Position numbers and translations under genes: made by a program. DNA of 64,000 bases from Melghirimyces profundicolus. GTDB taxonomy: Bacteria; Bacillota; Bacilli; Thermoactinomycetales; DSM-45169. The DNA lies in NCBI RefSeq assembly GCF_003054245.1, contig NZ_QBKR01000022.1, positions 1 to 64,000 of the forward strand, in the 5' to 3' direction. Positions 1 to 8,252 of this stretch are shown here, piece by piece; within the stretch, counting starts at the first letter, position 1, and each line of letters starts with the position of its first letter. The notes below the pieces were generated by a model. That model was given only the letters and a program-made list of their open reading frames with translations. It made no database searches and was not told the origin of the DNA.

Positions 1-127
1 AGATCTCCTCCGTTCCGTTCAATCCTTTTGTAATGAATTCTACAGATCGGACAGAAAACCTGGCTTGACAACGGACTTTTTCACAACGCTTCTAGTGAGC
101 AGTCATGACATAATATCAGCAGTGGAA

Positions 128-1423
128 ATGGTGTGTAACGTGTACGAGCATTTCAAACACAGCAGAATTCTGAAAAAGTGGTCTGAAGAAGCACAGCTGC
201 GCATCGATCCGGTCATCCGATCCATCGAAAGCCGGGTGGACACCCACCAATGGCGGTTGCTGGAAGCATACCGGGACGCGGGGGTGGGGGAGCACCACCT
301 GTCATCATCCACCGGATACGGTTATGACGATGCGGGGAGAGAGACACTGGAGGCGATCGTGGCCCGGCTGTTCGGAGCAGAAACAGCCTTGTTCCGTCCC
401 CACATTGTTTCCGGGACTCACGCGATCGCCTCCTGTCTGTTCGGAGTGCTCCGTCCGGGAGACCAACTTCTCTACATTACCGGACCCCCGTACGACACCT
501 TGGAAAAAGTGATCGGAAAGGGTCGGGACGGTTCGGGGTCCCTCGCTGATTACGGGATCTCTTACCAGGCGATTCCGCTGACTCCCGAAGGGAAAGTGGA
601 CTGGCGGAGGGTGAGGGAAGAAGCGGGTGCTGGAACCCGGTGTTTCGCGATTCAACGCTCGAGGGGTTATTCGGAGCGCTCCTCCTTCCGTGTGGAGGAA
701 ATCGGGGAAATGGTGGAGAAATGCCGGGAAATCTGTCCCGGCGCCGCCGTTTTCGTGGACAATTGTTACGGAGAATTTGTGGAGGACCGGGAACCCACTC
801 ACGTGGGGGCGGATCTGATCGCAGGTTCTTTGATCAAAAACCCGGGTGGAGGGCTGGCCAAGTCCGGCGGATACATCGCGGGGAAGAAAAAATGGGTGGA
901 CCGGGCCGCAGCGCGGTTGGTCGCTCCCGGGATTCTGGCGGAAGGAGGGGCTACCCACGGATACCTCCGGGATTATTATCAAGGTTTTTTCCTGGCTCCC
1001 CACGTCGTTGGGGAGGCGCTGAAAGGGGCGGTCTTCACATCCGCCGTTCTGGATGCCGCCGGTTTTGAAACCACTCCTCGGTTCGACGAGCCCCGTACAG
1101 ACATCATCCAGCTGATCCGACTCGCCGATCCGAAGTTGCTGGTGGCTTTCTGTGAGGGGATCCAGGCCGCTTCCCCGGTGGATGCCCATGTGCGTCCGGA
1201 GCCATCTCCCATGCCGGGATATACGGATCCGGTGATCATGGCGGCGGGCACCTTCGTCCAGGGAGCGAGCATCGAATTGTCCGCCGACGGTCCTCTCCGT
1301 CCGCCGTACCTGGCCTACATGCAGGGGGGGTTGACCTTCTCCCACGTCAAAATCGGGGTCTTGACGGCGTTGGATCGGATGCTGGAGCATCGCCGGCGGT
1401 TTCCCTCGGAATCGGTACGATGA
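128..1423 (+). CDS. ynbB: YnbB-like PLP-dependent enzyme (methionine gamma-lyase/aluminium-resistance family)
   Basis: A fold-type I PLP enzyme of the Cys/Met-metabolism superfamily; its physiological reaction is not established. The conserved STGYGYDDAGR stretch lies near residues 61-71 and the probable PLP lysine is Lys237 in SLIKNPGGG, close to the AKSGGYIAG segment typical of the family. The frame is open from 65, but homology to family N-termini begins only around 128-140. I chose the ATG at 128; GTG at 140 is an alternative and neither has a strong ribosome site. It lies upstream of glnR-glnA as ynbB does in Bacillus. Family assignment is secure; exact start and substrate are not. Confidence 0.88.
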   Translation: MVCNVYEHFKHSRILKKWSEEAQLRIDPVIRSIESRVDTHQWRLLEAYRDAGVGEHHLSSSTGYGYDDAGRETLEAIVARLFGAETALFRPHIVSGTHAIASCLFGVLRPGDQLLYITGPPYDTLEKVIGKGRDGSGSLADYGISYQAIPLTPEGKVDWRRVREEAGAGTRCFAIQRSRGYSERSSFRVEEIGEMVEKCREICPGAAVFVDNCYGEFVEDREPTHVGADLIAGSLIKNPGGGLAKSGGYIAGKKKWVDRAAARLVAPGILAEGGATHGYLRDYYQGFFLAPHVVGEALKGAVFTSAVLDAAGFETTPRFDEPRTDIIQLIRLADPKLLVAFCEGIQAASPVDAHVRPEPSPMPGYTDPVIMAAGTFVQGASIELSADGPLRPPYLAYMQGGLTFSHVKIGVLTALDRMLEHRRRFPSESVR

Positions 1424-1439
1424 AAAAAGGGGTGGAAAC

Positions 1440-1916
1440 ATGGAACTTATCTGGTGGATATTGACGGTGGGGTTGTTTATCCTGGGGTTTGCCGGTCTGG
1501 TGCTTCCCGTCCTGCCCGATGCGCCGCTTCTTTTGCTCGGATTCCTCGTTTACCACTTTTTGATCAACCCGGAGGTCCTGAATCCCCCCTTCTGGATCGG
1601 AGCGGTGTTGATCACCATCGGGGTCGTTTTGATCGACTATTTCGCCGGCGGGATCGCGGCGCGAACCTACGGTGGTTCCAAGTGGTCGGTTTTGGCTGCG
1701 GTGGCCGGAGCTCTGGCAGGGATCCCCTTCGGACCTCTGGGGATCCTGGTCGGGCCCTTGGTGGCCGTGGTGGGGGTGGAGTGGATTCGTAAAAAGGACT
1801 GGCGGGAAGCCCTTCGAATCGGGTACGGGACTTTGGTGGGCTTTCTGGGCGGTCTGTTGGTCAAGGGGCTCCTGATGACGGGGCTGGTGATCTGGTTTGT
1901 GTGGCTTGCAGTCTGA
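1440..1916 (+). CDS. DUF456 family membrane protein
   Basis: A 158-residue, very hydrophobic protein of four to five membrane segments with small-residue-rich stretches (GGIAARTYGGSKWS near residues 69-82 and IPFGPLGILVGPLVA after it), the signature of the DUF456 family. Function is unknown. It begins 16 bases after the upstream PLP-enzyme gene, behind a ggggtgg ribosome site, and is probably cotranscribed with it; a hairpin terminator follows the stop codon directly, so the unit ends before glnR. Confidence 0.85.
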   Translation: MELIWWILTVGLFILGFAGLVLPVLPDAPLLLLGFLVYHFLINPEVLNPPFWIGAVLITIGVVLIDYFAGGIAARTYGGSKWSVLAAVAGALAGIPFGPLGILVGPLVAVVGVEWIRKKDWREALRIGYGTLVGFLGGLLVKGLLMTGLVIWFVWLAV

Positions 1917-1917
1917 G

Positions 1918-1946
1918 GCCGGTTTCGTGGGAAACCGGCTTTTTTC
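1918..1946 (+). terminator. Rho-independent terminator after the DUF456 gene
   Basis: The stem gccggttt / aaaccggc with a short loop is followed by TTTTTTC. It separates the ynbB-DUF456 unit from glnRA. Confidence 0.85.
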
Positions 1947-2017
1947 ATTTCCGAGTGGGAACCGGAATGCGCGCGACATGTCCACCGGTTGCTGGTGACC
2001 GGCATGACCCACTTTTT

Positions 2018-2057
2018 TGTAAAAAATCCTTACATCGCTTGACAATATAATCTGACA
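2018..2057 (+). promoter_or_regulatory. Tandem GlnR/TnrA operators upstream of glnR
   Basis: Site 1 at 2018-2034, TGTAAAAAATCCTTACA, matches the GlnR/TnrA consensus TGTNA-N7-TNACA exactly. Site 2 at 2040-2057 is a weaker copy (TGACA, 8 bases, TGACA) overlapping the -35 element. The arrangement and even the sequence closely resemble the two GlnR sites of Bacillus subtilis glnRA, so autorepression under nitrogen excess is expected. Confidence 0.9.
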
Positions 2058-2067
2058 AACATACAAT
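2039..2067 (+). promoter_or_regulatory. glnRA sigma-A promoter
   Basis: TTGACA (2039-2044), a 17-base spacer and TACAAT (2062-2067). The second GlnR site lies over the -35 and spacer, so bound GlnR would exclude RNA polymerase. Confidence 0.85.
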
Positions 2068-2100
2068 GAAATCAAAGTTCAACCAAGGGAGGCACTGCTG

Positions 2101-2514
2101 ATGCGCGATGAGATTCGTCGCAACATGCCCCTTTTCTCCATGGGCATCATCACCAAATTGACGGAACTGACGCCTCGCCAGGTTCGTTACTACGAACAGC
2201 AGGGCTTGATCCGTCCGGCCCGGACGAAGGGGAATCAGCGGTTGTTCTCATTCAATGACGTCGACCGGTTGCTACACATCAAATCCTTGATGGAAAAAGG
2301 GGTCAACATCGCCGGTGTCAAGGAGATGCTGCAGGAAAGAGACCGGCAGCAGGCCCGGGAGAGCCAGCCGGAACCGCAGCCGAAGAAAGCGGTCAAACCG
2401 GATCTGTCGGAGGCCGAACTCCACAAGCTTTTGAAACGGCAACTTTCGGAACTGAGTTACAAGCCGAATCGGAGCCATTTGATTCAAGGCGAGTTGTCCC
2501 GTTTTTTTCATTAA
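2101..2514 (+). CDS. glnR: GlnR, MerR-family nitrogen repressor
   Basis: A 137-residue MerR-type regulator that represses nitrogen-assimilation genes when glutamine is abundant. The helix-turn-helix spans about residues 14-80 (LTPRQVRYYEQQGLIRPART is the recognition part), followed by a charged linker and a C-terminal tail ending QGELSRFFH. In the family this tail is the segment that senses feedback-inhibited glutamine synthetase. Start is the ATG after GGGAGG. glnA follows 33 bases downstream and the pair is one operon. Targets visible here are its own promoter and the box at 11834 before the broken ammonium transporter gene. Confidence 0.96.
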   Translation: MRDEIRRNMPLFSMGIITKLTELTPRQVRYYEQQGLIRPARTKGNQRLFSFNDVDRLLHIKSLMEKGVNIAGVKEMLQERDRQQARESQPEPQPKKAVKPDLSEAELHKLLKRQLSELSYKPNRSHLIQGELSRFFH

Positions 2515-2547
2515 TTCCACATCACTTCTTGAAGGGAGCTCACACAC

Positions 2548-3888
2548 ATGCCGAAAACGTTCACCCGGGAGGACATTCTGAAGTCGGTTGAGGAAAACAA
2601 CGTCGAATACATCCGGCTTCAATTCACCGACCTTTTGGGAACCATCAAGAATGTGGAGATTCCCAAGTCCCAGTTGGAAAAAGCTCTCGACAACAAGATG
2701 ATGTTCGACGGTTCTTCCATTGAAGGGTTTGTCCGGATCGAGGAATCGGACATGTACCTGTACCCGGATCCGAACAGCTGGATCATCTACCCTTGGGGCG
2801 GGACGGAGGATTCCCGTGTGGCCGGGCTGACCTGCGATGTTTACACCCCGGACGGTGAGCCTTTCGCCGGCGATCCCCGCGGTATTCTGAAAAGGGTCCT
2901 CAAAGAAGCGGAAGAGATGGGCTTCACCTCTTTCAACGTGGGTCCGGAGCCCGAATTCTTCCTCTTCAAGACGGATGCCCAGGGCGAACCGACGATGGAC
3001 CTGAACGACAAAGGCGGATACTTTGACCTGGCTCCGCTGGACCTCGGCGAAAACTGCCGGCGGGACATCGTGGTCACGCTGGACAAACTCGGTTTTGAAA
3101 TGGAAGCTTCCCACCATGAAGTGGCTCCGGGTCAGCACGAGATCGACTTTAAATACGCCAATGCGGTGGTTGCGGCCGACAACATCCAGATCTTCAAGCT
3201 GGTGGTGAAAAACATCGCCCGCCGATACGGGTTGCACGCCACCTTCATGCCCAAACCGCTGTACGGCGTGAACGGTTCAGGGATGCACTGCCACCAGTCC
3301 CTGTTCCGTGGGAACGAGAACGCCTTCTATGACGAATCCGACGAATTGGGCCTCTCGGAAACCGCCCGCCACTATTTGGCCGGGATTCTGAAACACGCCC
3401 GGGCGTTCACGGCACTGACCAACCCGCTGGTCAACTCTTACAAGCGGCTGGTCCCCGGATATGAGGCTCCCTGCTACGTCGCTTGGTCGCCCACCAACCG
3501 GAGTCCGCTGGTCCGCGTGCCGGCTTCCCGCGGTCTTTCCACTCGGATCGAAGTCCGCAGTCCGGACCCCTCCGCCAACCCGTACCTGGCCCTGGCGGTC
3601 ATGCTGAAAGCGGGGTTGGACGGCATCAAGAACAAGCTGGAATTGCCGAAGGAAACCGACCGGAACATCTATGTGATGGACGAGGAGGAACGGAAAGAGG
3701 CCGGAATCGAAAGCCTGCCGGCGACGCTGAAGGAAGCCCTGGAGTTGCTGAAGGAAGACGAAGTGATGGTCGAAGCGCTGGGCGAACACGCTCTCAGCCA
3801 CTTTATCGAGGCCAAGGAAATCGAATGGGACATGTTCCGCACCCAAGTGCACCCCTGGGAACGGGAGCAATATCTGTCCCTGTATTGA
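2548..3888 (+). CDS. glnA: Type I glutamine synthetase
   Basis: Glutamine synthetase (ATP + glutamate + NH4+ to glutamine), 446 residues, the GSI-alpha length. The N-terminal beta-grasp domain precedes the catalytic domain; GPEPEFFLF near residue 131 carries metal-binding glutamates and [10 protein letters not shown] is the conserved active-site segment. Arg63 in [10 protein letters not shown] corresponds to the feedback-inhibition arginine (Arg62) of the B. subtilis enzyme, and no tyrosine adenylylation motif is evident, as expected where GlnR controls the gene. The C-terminus closely follows the B. subtilis tail that contacts GlnR/TnrA. Intact, with no sign of decay. Confidence 0.98.
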   Translation: MPKTFTREDILKSVEENNVEYIRLQFTDLLGTIKNVEIPKSQLEKALDNKMMFDGSSIEGFVRIEESDMYLYPDPNSWIIYPWGGTEDSRVAGLTCDVYTPDGEPFAGDPRGILKRVLKEAEEMGFTSFNVGPEPEFFLFKTDAQGEPTMDLNDKGGYFDLAPLDLGENCRRDIVVTLDKLGFEMEASHHEVAPGQHEIDFKYANAVVAADNIQIFKLVVKNIARRYGLHATFMPKPLYGVNGSGMHCHQSLFRGNENAFYDESDELGLSETARHYLAGILKHARAFTALTNPLVNSYKRLVPGYEAPCYVAWSPTNRSPLVRVPASRGLSTRIEVRSPDPSANPYLALAVMLKAGLDGIKNKLELPKETDRNIYVMDEEERKEAGIESLPATLKEALELLKEDEVMVEALGEHALSHFIEAKEIEWDMFRTQVHPWEREQYLSLY

Positions 3889-3900
3889 TCCACCATGAAC

Positions 3901-3931
3901 ACCCCTGCCGCCGGGCAGGGGTTTTTTGTTG
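3901..3931 (+). terminator. glnA terminator
   Basis: Strong hairpin acccctgcc / ggcaggggt followed by TTTTTTG, 12 bases after the glnA stop. The next gene converges from the other strand and ends at 3937. Confidence 0.9.
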
Positions 3932-3936
3932 GATGT

Positions 3937-4599
3937 TCATTCCGCGGTTTCACTTTTTCGGGCCAAATAAATCCAATCGTGCTGTCCCTTGAAATGAGGA
4001 ACCGATTCCAGTTTCACTTCAAAAAATTTCTCCAGGCAGTTTACGAACCTTCTGGAGAGTGAAGCGCTCCATACCGAGAGGATGCCTTGGGGTCGCAAAA
4101 GGGATTTCAAATGCCGAATCCCTTGTTCCGTATACAAACGGCGGTTCTTGTCGACGACGGTCCAGTCCGGACCGTTGTCGATGTCCAGGCAGATGAGATC
4201 AAAGGTGTTTTTTGTGTGTTCCATCCAATCGATGAAATCAGCCTGTACCAGATGGACCCGCGGATCTTTCAGTGCATGGTTTGAAAAGGGAGCCAAAACA
4301 TCCCGGTTCCATCGGACAATATCCGGCTCGATTTCCACAACGGTCACGTGTTCCACGCGTCGATCGGTCAGTGCTTCGGCCAATGAAAAACCGACTCCCA
4401 GTCCTCCGATCAAAAGGTTCCGGGGGCACTGAACACGCTCCAGGGCGGACCGAACCAAAGCTTTTTCGGAATCACCCTGATAGGTGGCCATCAAAAAGGT
4501 TCCGTTGCTGATGATTTCGTAATGGCTTCCCCGGCACTGCAGTTGCATTTCCCCGCGCGGCGTTTGACAGCGTTCCACTGTTTCAGGAAGGTCGGACAT
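3937..4599 (-). CDS. Spermidine-synthase-like methyltransferase-fold protein
   Basis: A 220-residue Rossmann-fold protein of the spermidine synthase/SpeE-like class. The nucleotide-binding glycine motif LIGGLGVGFSLAEAL lies near residues 62-76, the acidic DIVRWNRDVL stretch follows it, and DLICLDIDNGPDW near residue 138 occupies the position of the catalytic acidic loop. It is shorter than genuine spermidine synthases (about 280 residues), lacks their N-terminal beta-domain and has no speD neighbour, so polyamine synthesis is not implied; small-molecule alkyl or methyl transfer is the safer reading. It is convergent with glnA. Confidence 0.75.
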   Translation of the reverse strand: MSDLPETVERCQTPRGEMQLQCRGSHYEIISNGTFLMATYQGDSEKALVRSALERVQCPRNLLIGGLGVGFSLAEALTDRRVEHVTVVEIEPDIVRWNRDVLAPFSNHALKDPRVHLVQADFIDWMEHTKNTFDLICLDIDNGPDWTVVDKNRRLYTEQGIRHLKSLLRPQGILSVWSASLSRRFVNCLEKFFEVKLESVPHFKGQHDWIYLARKSETAE

Positions 4600-4674
4600 G
4601 GCATTTCACTCCCGGTGATCCGCATTTGATATTCGACAATATGAAATGTCCCTTCCGTCCGGCAGTTCCATCAT

Positions 4675-5255
4675 TCACTCCTGGATTCGGTCCTGCCACA
4701 GTTCCGGGGGGTTGACCTCATAGATCCCGTCTTCCCGGTGGAGAAAGTGGTGGGCCACCAGTTCCCGCCGGAGGGTGGCGGTGTCTTGGTGCACCGGTTT
4801 CAGGATCCGGTTGATGTTTGTCTCCGAATACCGCTTTCCCCTTTGAAACACCCGGCCAGTCGACGAAGAACGATCAACCGTTTTTTCCGCTGGGCGGGGA
4901 GTTGCTTCAGCTTTCCGTCGGGGGTGAAAAAATTCCGATGAACCCCCTGTTCGAAACGGGCCGCGTCCGGCTCCGTCGGACCCGGATCTTCCATCATGTT
5001 CAGCAACGCCCGGCTCTTCCGTTTCAGTACATCACGGTCCAGGTGGAAATACTGGGTGTTCTTCACCCGCCGCTGTCGGACCAGACCTGCCTCCCGCAGT
5101 CTTGCCATGTGATGGGTTACGGTGGGCGGTGTGATCCCCAGTTTTCCCGCGATCGCCTGACCGTGGAGGGGCTGCCGGGTCAATAGAAGCAGGATCCGGA
5201 TCCTTGTCGGATCCGCCAGGGCTTTGTGAAAATCGACCAGTCGCTGAATTTGCAA
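4675..5255 (-). pseudogene. ArsR-type regulator with DUF2087 domain, single-base frameshift
   Basis: The open frame (start 5255) encodes an ArsR winged helix (residues 1-80, LADPTRIRILLLL and GITPPTVTHHMARLREAGLV) and the beginning of a DUF2087 domain (NFFTPDGKLKQLP). Homology is lost at CCCC 4838-4841 (GGGG on the coding strand). One extra G restores the usual domain, continuing RYSETNINRI and LRRELVAHHFL to a stop at 4675. Either a real -1 frameshift or a homopolymer sequencing error; DNA binding would survive but the C-terminal domain is lost. A palindromic operator lies just upstream. Confidence 0.8.
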
Positions 5256-5283
5256 TACGAACCCTCCTTCTTTCTTTGTTGAA

Positions 5284-5310
5284 TATCTAATTAGATAATG
5301 ATCTAATTTA
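5284..5310 (-). promoter_or_regulatory. Likely autoregulatory operator of the ArsR-DUF2087 gene
   Basis: A perfect 14-base palindrome tatctaattagata (5284-5297) followed by a second half-site atctaattta (5301-5310), in an AT-rich block 29 bases upstream of the ArsR-type start. Position and symmetry suit an ArsR dimer site; it could also control the rightward material beyond 5340. Confidence 0.6.
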
Positions 5311-5344
5311 TTTGCTCGGTCAATGGTGAGGAGGGGGAGTGATC

Positions 5345-5506
5345 GTGAAATTCAAATCATTTGGACCCTTGATCGTCCTTTTTTCTTTGATTTGTTTGAC
5401 TTTTCGATGTTTGCGAATATTTGAGAAGAAACATGGAGCGTTTTGCTTCCGCCACGGTGGTCGGAGCAGAGAGAGGGGAGTTCCACTACGGGAAAACACC
5501 CCGTGA
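5345..5506 (+). CDS. Possible small hydrophobic protein
   Basis: GTG start at 5345 behind ggaggggg gives 53 residues. The N-terminal 26 residues form one membrane or signal segment (GPLIVLFSLICLTFRCL) and the rest is basic with no pattern I recognise. It lies divergent from the ArsR-type gene, where a regulated target would be expected. No homology supports it and the following sequence is degraded, so it may be the start of a dead gene. Confidence 0.25.
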   Translation: MKFKSFGPLIVLFSLICLTFRCLRIFEKKHGAFCFRHGGRSRERGVPLRENTP

Positions 5507-5610
5507 ACGGAACTACTTTGAAAGGGTGTTTTTATGATGATCGATGCTCGGTATGGAGAGGAAACTCGTGATCCTCGTTTAATCGGTTCAGTTAAGAGGG
5601 AGGGAGGATC

Positions 5611-5876
5611 ATGAAACGTTTTCTTGTGCCGAACGGCATTCCCTGGTGACGTTGTTGGCACGGGTTCATCAAAATCTGGTCCGGGTCGTCACAGGTGGAA
5701 AAATGGCGATCACTTATCAGAAGGTGGGAAAGAATACGGAAGATCCGACCCCGTTCGCAAATCGCCTGAGCGGCGAACTGGAGGAAGCCGGTTTTGTCCG
5801 GATCTGACGGGAATTCCGACCGTTCAAATGCGGCAACGCCGTATGCATCGTGACCGAGAAGCCAGTGGATTCATGA
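5611..5876 (+). pseudogene. Remnant of an unrecognised gene (frameshift and in-frame stop)
   Basis: A strong ribosome site (GGGAGGGAGG) precedes ATG 5611, which opens MKRFLVPNG and then stops. One base shift away a frame runs HSLVTLLARVHQN... EELEEAGF-like to a TGA at 5805-5807, then continues in the same frame as REFRPFKCGNAVCIVTEKP to a second TGA at 5874. The pieces read as one protein with a frameshift and a CGA-to-TGA type nonsense change. The C-terminus vaguely recalls SAM methyltransferases, but I cannot name the family. It may be the former target of the adjacent ArsR-type regulator. Confidence 0.5.
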
Positions 5877-5912
5877 ACACCAGGTTTTTCGTATCCGAAT
5901 ATCGGTATCGAG

Positions 5913-5942
5913 AAAAGGAGCCGTCCGGCTCCTTTTCTTTCT
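5913..5942 (+). terminator. Terminator after the degraded gene
   Basis: aaaaggagcc / ggctcctttt hairpin followed by TTTTCTTTCTC, 37 bases after the second stop of the remnant. Confidence 0.75.
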
Positions 5943-6011
5943 CCGACAGATCTAGAAGAGCTTGATGTAAAAGCTACGGGAGGGCTTTCATGGTTGTTGC
6001 TTCCGAACCCG

Positions 6012-7385
6012 TCACTCTTCTCCGAAGATTTTACCCGGATTGAGGATTCCTTTGGGATCCAACAGTTGTTTGATTCCCCGCATCACATCCAGCGCTTCTT
6101 CGTGCTCCCGCCGCTGGTAGCGGATCTTTCCCGAACCCACGCCATGCTCTCCGGTGCAAGTGCCGCCGTGATCCAGGGCATGATCCACGAGGGCTGCGTT
6201 GATCCGTGCCGCTTCTTCCATGTCCGCCCGGTCCTGCGGATCGATCATTAGAAGGGCGTGGTAGTTGCCGTCGCCGATATGGCCGAAAACCGCACCGGTC
6301 AGGTGGGAGGCTTCAATCAGGCGACAGGCATGTTCCAGGGAGTCGGAGAGGGCCGACAAGGGGACGCATACGTCCGTCACCATTTGCTTTTTTCCGGGGA
6401 TTCCGTGGAGGAAAGCATAAACCAAGTGGTGCCGGGCTTCCCACAGCCGGGCCCGGGCATTGGATCCGGTTTCGAAAAGGAAGTCGTCGCACCCTTCGTC
6501 GGAAGAGAGTTCCTCAGCGAAGGAAGCGTCCCGTTGAAGGCCGGCTTCGTTTCCGTGGAATTCCAAAAACAAAGTGGCCTGTTCGGGATAATGGGTTTGA
6601 AAGTGCCGGTTCACTTGGCGGATGGCCCGGGCATCGACCAACTCCATCCGGGCCACGGGAATTCCAGCGGACTGAATCGCTCGCGCGGCCCGGACAGCGG
6701 GGGCGATGCCGGGAAAAGAAGCCCGGGCGGCCAGCACCTCCTCCGGAATGCCGTGAACTTTCAACCGGATTTCCGTGAAAATTCCCAACGTCCCCTCCGA
6801 GCCGACAAACAAGCCGGGCAGGTGGTACCCCGACGAAGATTTGACCGCACTCCCCCCCGGGCGGATCACTTTGCCGTCGGCGAGGACCACTTCCAGCTCC
6901 AACACTTGGTCCCGGGTCACCCCGTATCGAACCGAGGTGGTACCGCTGGCGTTGGTGGCCGCCATTCCGCCCACGGTGGCGTCGGCGCCGGGGTCGACGG
7001 GGTAGAAAAGACCGTATTTTTTCAGTTCCCGGTTCAACTGGGAACGGGTGACTCCGGGTTCCACCCGCACCTGAAAATCATCGGGGCGTATTTCCAGGAT
7101 CCGGTTCATTCGCTCAAAATCGAGTGTGATCCCCCCCTTGAGAGGGATTACATGCCCTTCCAAACTGGAGCCCACTCCGAACGGAACCACCGAAATCCCG
7201 TGGCGGTGGGCGAAACGCATGACCCGGACAACATCCTCCCGGCTTTCGGGGAAGACGACCACGTCGGGGAGACGGGCCGTATGATAGGACTCGTCCCGGC
7301 TGTGGCGCTCCCGGACCGTTTCGTTGTCCGTCACCTGATCTTTTCTCAAACATTGTTGCAATTCCGCCTTCAAGTCCAATTTCAT
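6012..7385 (-). CDS. FAD-linked oxidase, GlcD / D-lactate dehydrogenase type
   Basis: A 457-residue flavoprotein of the glycolate oxidase subunit D/D-lactate dehydrogenase family. The PCMH-type FAD-binding domain covers about residues 35-215 (VPFGVGSSLEGH, then PGADATVGGMAATNASGTTSVRYG), followed by the C-terminal FAD-oxidase domain with HIGDGNYHALL and the closing EHGVGSGK motif. These oxidise 2-hydroxyacids, passing electrons to quinone or a partner. No GlcE/GlcF partner gene is adjacent, favouring a stand-alone D-lactate-type dehydrogenase; the exact substrate cannot be read from sequence. Confidence 0.9.
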   Translation of the reverse strand: MKLDLKAELQQCLRKDQVTDNETVRERHSRDESYHTARLPDVVVFPESREDVVRVMRFAHRHGISVVPFGVGSSLEGHVIPLKGGITLDFERMNRILEIRPDDFQVRVEPGVTRSQLNRELKKYGLFYPVDPGADATVGGMAATNASGTTSVRYGVTRDQVLELEVVLADGKVIRPGGSAVKSSSGYHLPGLFVGSEGTLGIFTEIRLKVHGIPEEVLAARASFPGIAPAVRAARAIQSAGIPVARMELVDARAIRQVNRHFQTHYPEQATLFLEFHGNEAGLQRDASFAEELSSDEGCDDFLFETGSNARARLWEARHHLVYAFLHGIPGKKQMVTDVCVPLSALSDSLEHACRLIEASHLTGAVFGHIGDGNYHALLMIDPQDRADMEEAARINAALVDHALDHGGTCTGEHGVGSGKIRYQRREHEEALDVMRGIKQLLDPKGILNPGKIFGEE

Positions 7386-7517
7386 TCCCCCTTTTCCCCG
7401 TCTGTTTTTATCTTAACATTTGGACAGCAGAACCGGCTCCCGAATCTCCTCACATATTTTTTGGGTGCCATCGGATACTAAGATCGTCATGATTTTATCG
7501 AAAAAGGAGAAGAGGCG

Positions 7518-8078
7518 ATGCGCACCATATGGAAAGGGCTTGCACTGATGGCCGCCGGGGGGTTGGTGTGGGGATTGGTCGGATGCATGCGGCCCGGGTC
7601 CCAACAGGGGCAGGAAAACCGGCAGCCCCGGCAAATGGTCAACCAACCGGATCAGGCTGATGATCGCACGGGAGTTCCCGCTCCGCAGCAGAACGCTTTC
7701 GGCGAGCGTATTGTCGAGACCGGACGTCGATATCTGGGGACTCCCTACCAATTCGGGGCGGAGTACGAGGAGAGCGGGAAGTTTGACTGTTCGTCCTTTA
7801 CTCAGTACGTCTTTGCCAAAAACGGAGTGGATTTGCCCCGCCGTGCGGAACCTCAGGCCCAGATCGGGGTGGAGGTGCCTAAAAACGAGTTGAAAAAAGG
7901 GGATCTGTTGTTTTTCAAGCTGAGAAGCAAGCCCAACCGAGGCATCGAACACGTGGGGATTTATGCCGGTGACGGTAAGATCCTGCACACGTACGGACCG
8001 GGTGGTGTTCGCTTCGATGATCTGAGTGAAAGATGGCTGGAATGGGGATATGTAAAAGCCACCCGTGTCCGGCCGTAA
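7518..8078 (+). CDS. NlpC/P60 cell-wall peptidase, lipoprotein
   Basis: A 186-residue secreted gamma-D-glutamyl endopeptidase-type protein. A signal peptide ends in a lipobox with Cys23 (GLVGC), so it is probably membrane-anchored outside the cell. A Gln/Pro-rich linker to about residue 58 precedes the NlpC/P60 domain with catalytic Cys91 (FDCSSFTQYVF), His145 (IEHVGIYAG) and third polar residue His157 (KILHTYG). Peptidoglycan stem-peptide cleavage is the family activity. Start is ATG 7518 behind AAAAAGGAGAAG; it stands alone, with a terminator following. Confidence 0.92.
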   Translation: MRTIWKGLALMAAGGLVWGLVGCMRPGSQQGQENRQPRQMVNQPDQADDRTGVPAPQQNAFGERIVETGRRYLGTPYQFGAEYEESGKFDCSSFTQYVFAKNGVDLPRRAEPQAQIGVEVPKNELKKGDLLFFKLRSKPNRGIEHVGIYAGDGKILHTYGPGGVRFDDLSERWLEWGYVKATRVRP

Positions 8079-8115
8079 CCGCTCCTCGTCCGAACCGCTG
8101 TTGTCAGCGGTACAG

Positions 8116-8149
8116 CCCGGCGTTCATTTCCAACGCCGGGATTCTTTTA
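8116..8149 (+). terminator. Terminator of the NlpC/P60 gene
   Basis: Hairpin cccggcgtt / aacgccggg then ATTCTTTTAT. Confidence 0.8.
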
Positions 8150-8180
8150 TGAAAAATGGCGGAAGAAAATCGCTTAAGTG

Positions 8181-8205
8181 TAAACAAGTTTGTTACGCAA
8201 ACAAC
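8181..8205. promoter_or_regulatory. GTTTG-N5-CAAAC palindrome, copy 1
   Basis: GTTTGTTACGCAAAC at 8188-8202, preceded by AAACAA. The same layout recurs at 13321 and 35321. This copy lies between two convergent genes, unusual for an operator. Confidence 0.5.
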
Positions 8206-8211
8206 AAACCG

Positions 8212-8243
8212 TCAAAAAAACCGTCCATCCAGGGATAGACGGA
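8212..8243 (-). terminator. Terminator of the CapA-like gene
   Basis: On the minus strand, ccgtctatcc / ggatggacgg followed by TTTTTTT, just past the capA-like stop at 8253. Confidence 0.85.
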
Positions 8244-8252
8244 AAATGGAGA

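Noticed and set aside
305-1441. 378-codon minus-strand frame over the YnbB-like gene
   Set aside because: Antisense shadow in GC-rich sequence; no ribosome site, no recognisable protein, and the plus-strand gene is clear.
2272-3237. 321-codon minus-strand frame over glnR/glnA
   Set aside because: Mirror of highly conserved glnA codons; no plausible start or homology.
3937-4599. Naming the methyltransferase-fold protein speE
   Set aside because: Too short, no N-terminal domain and no speD neighbour; spermidine synthesis is not supported.
6258-7481. 407-codon plus-strand frame over the GlcD-type gene
   Set aside because: Antisense to a well-supported flavoprotein; composition pattern is that of the third-codon shadow.
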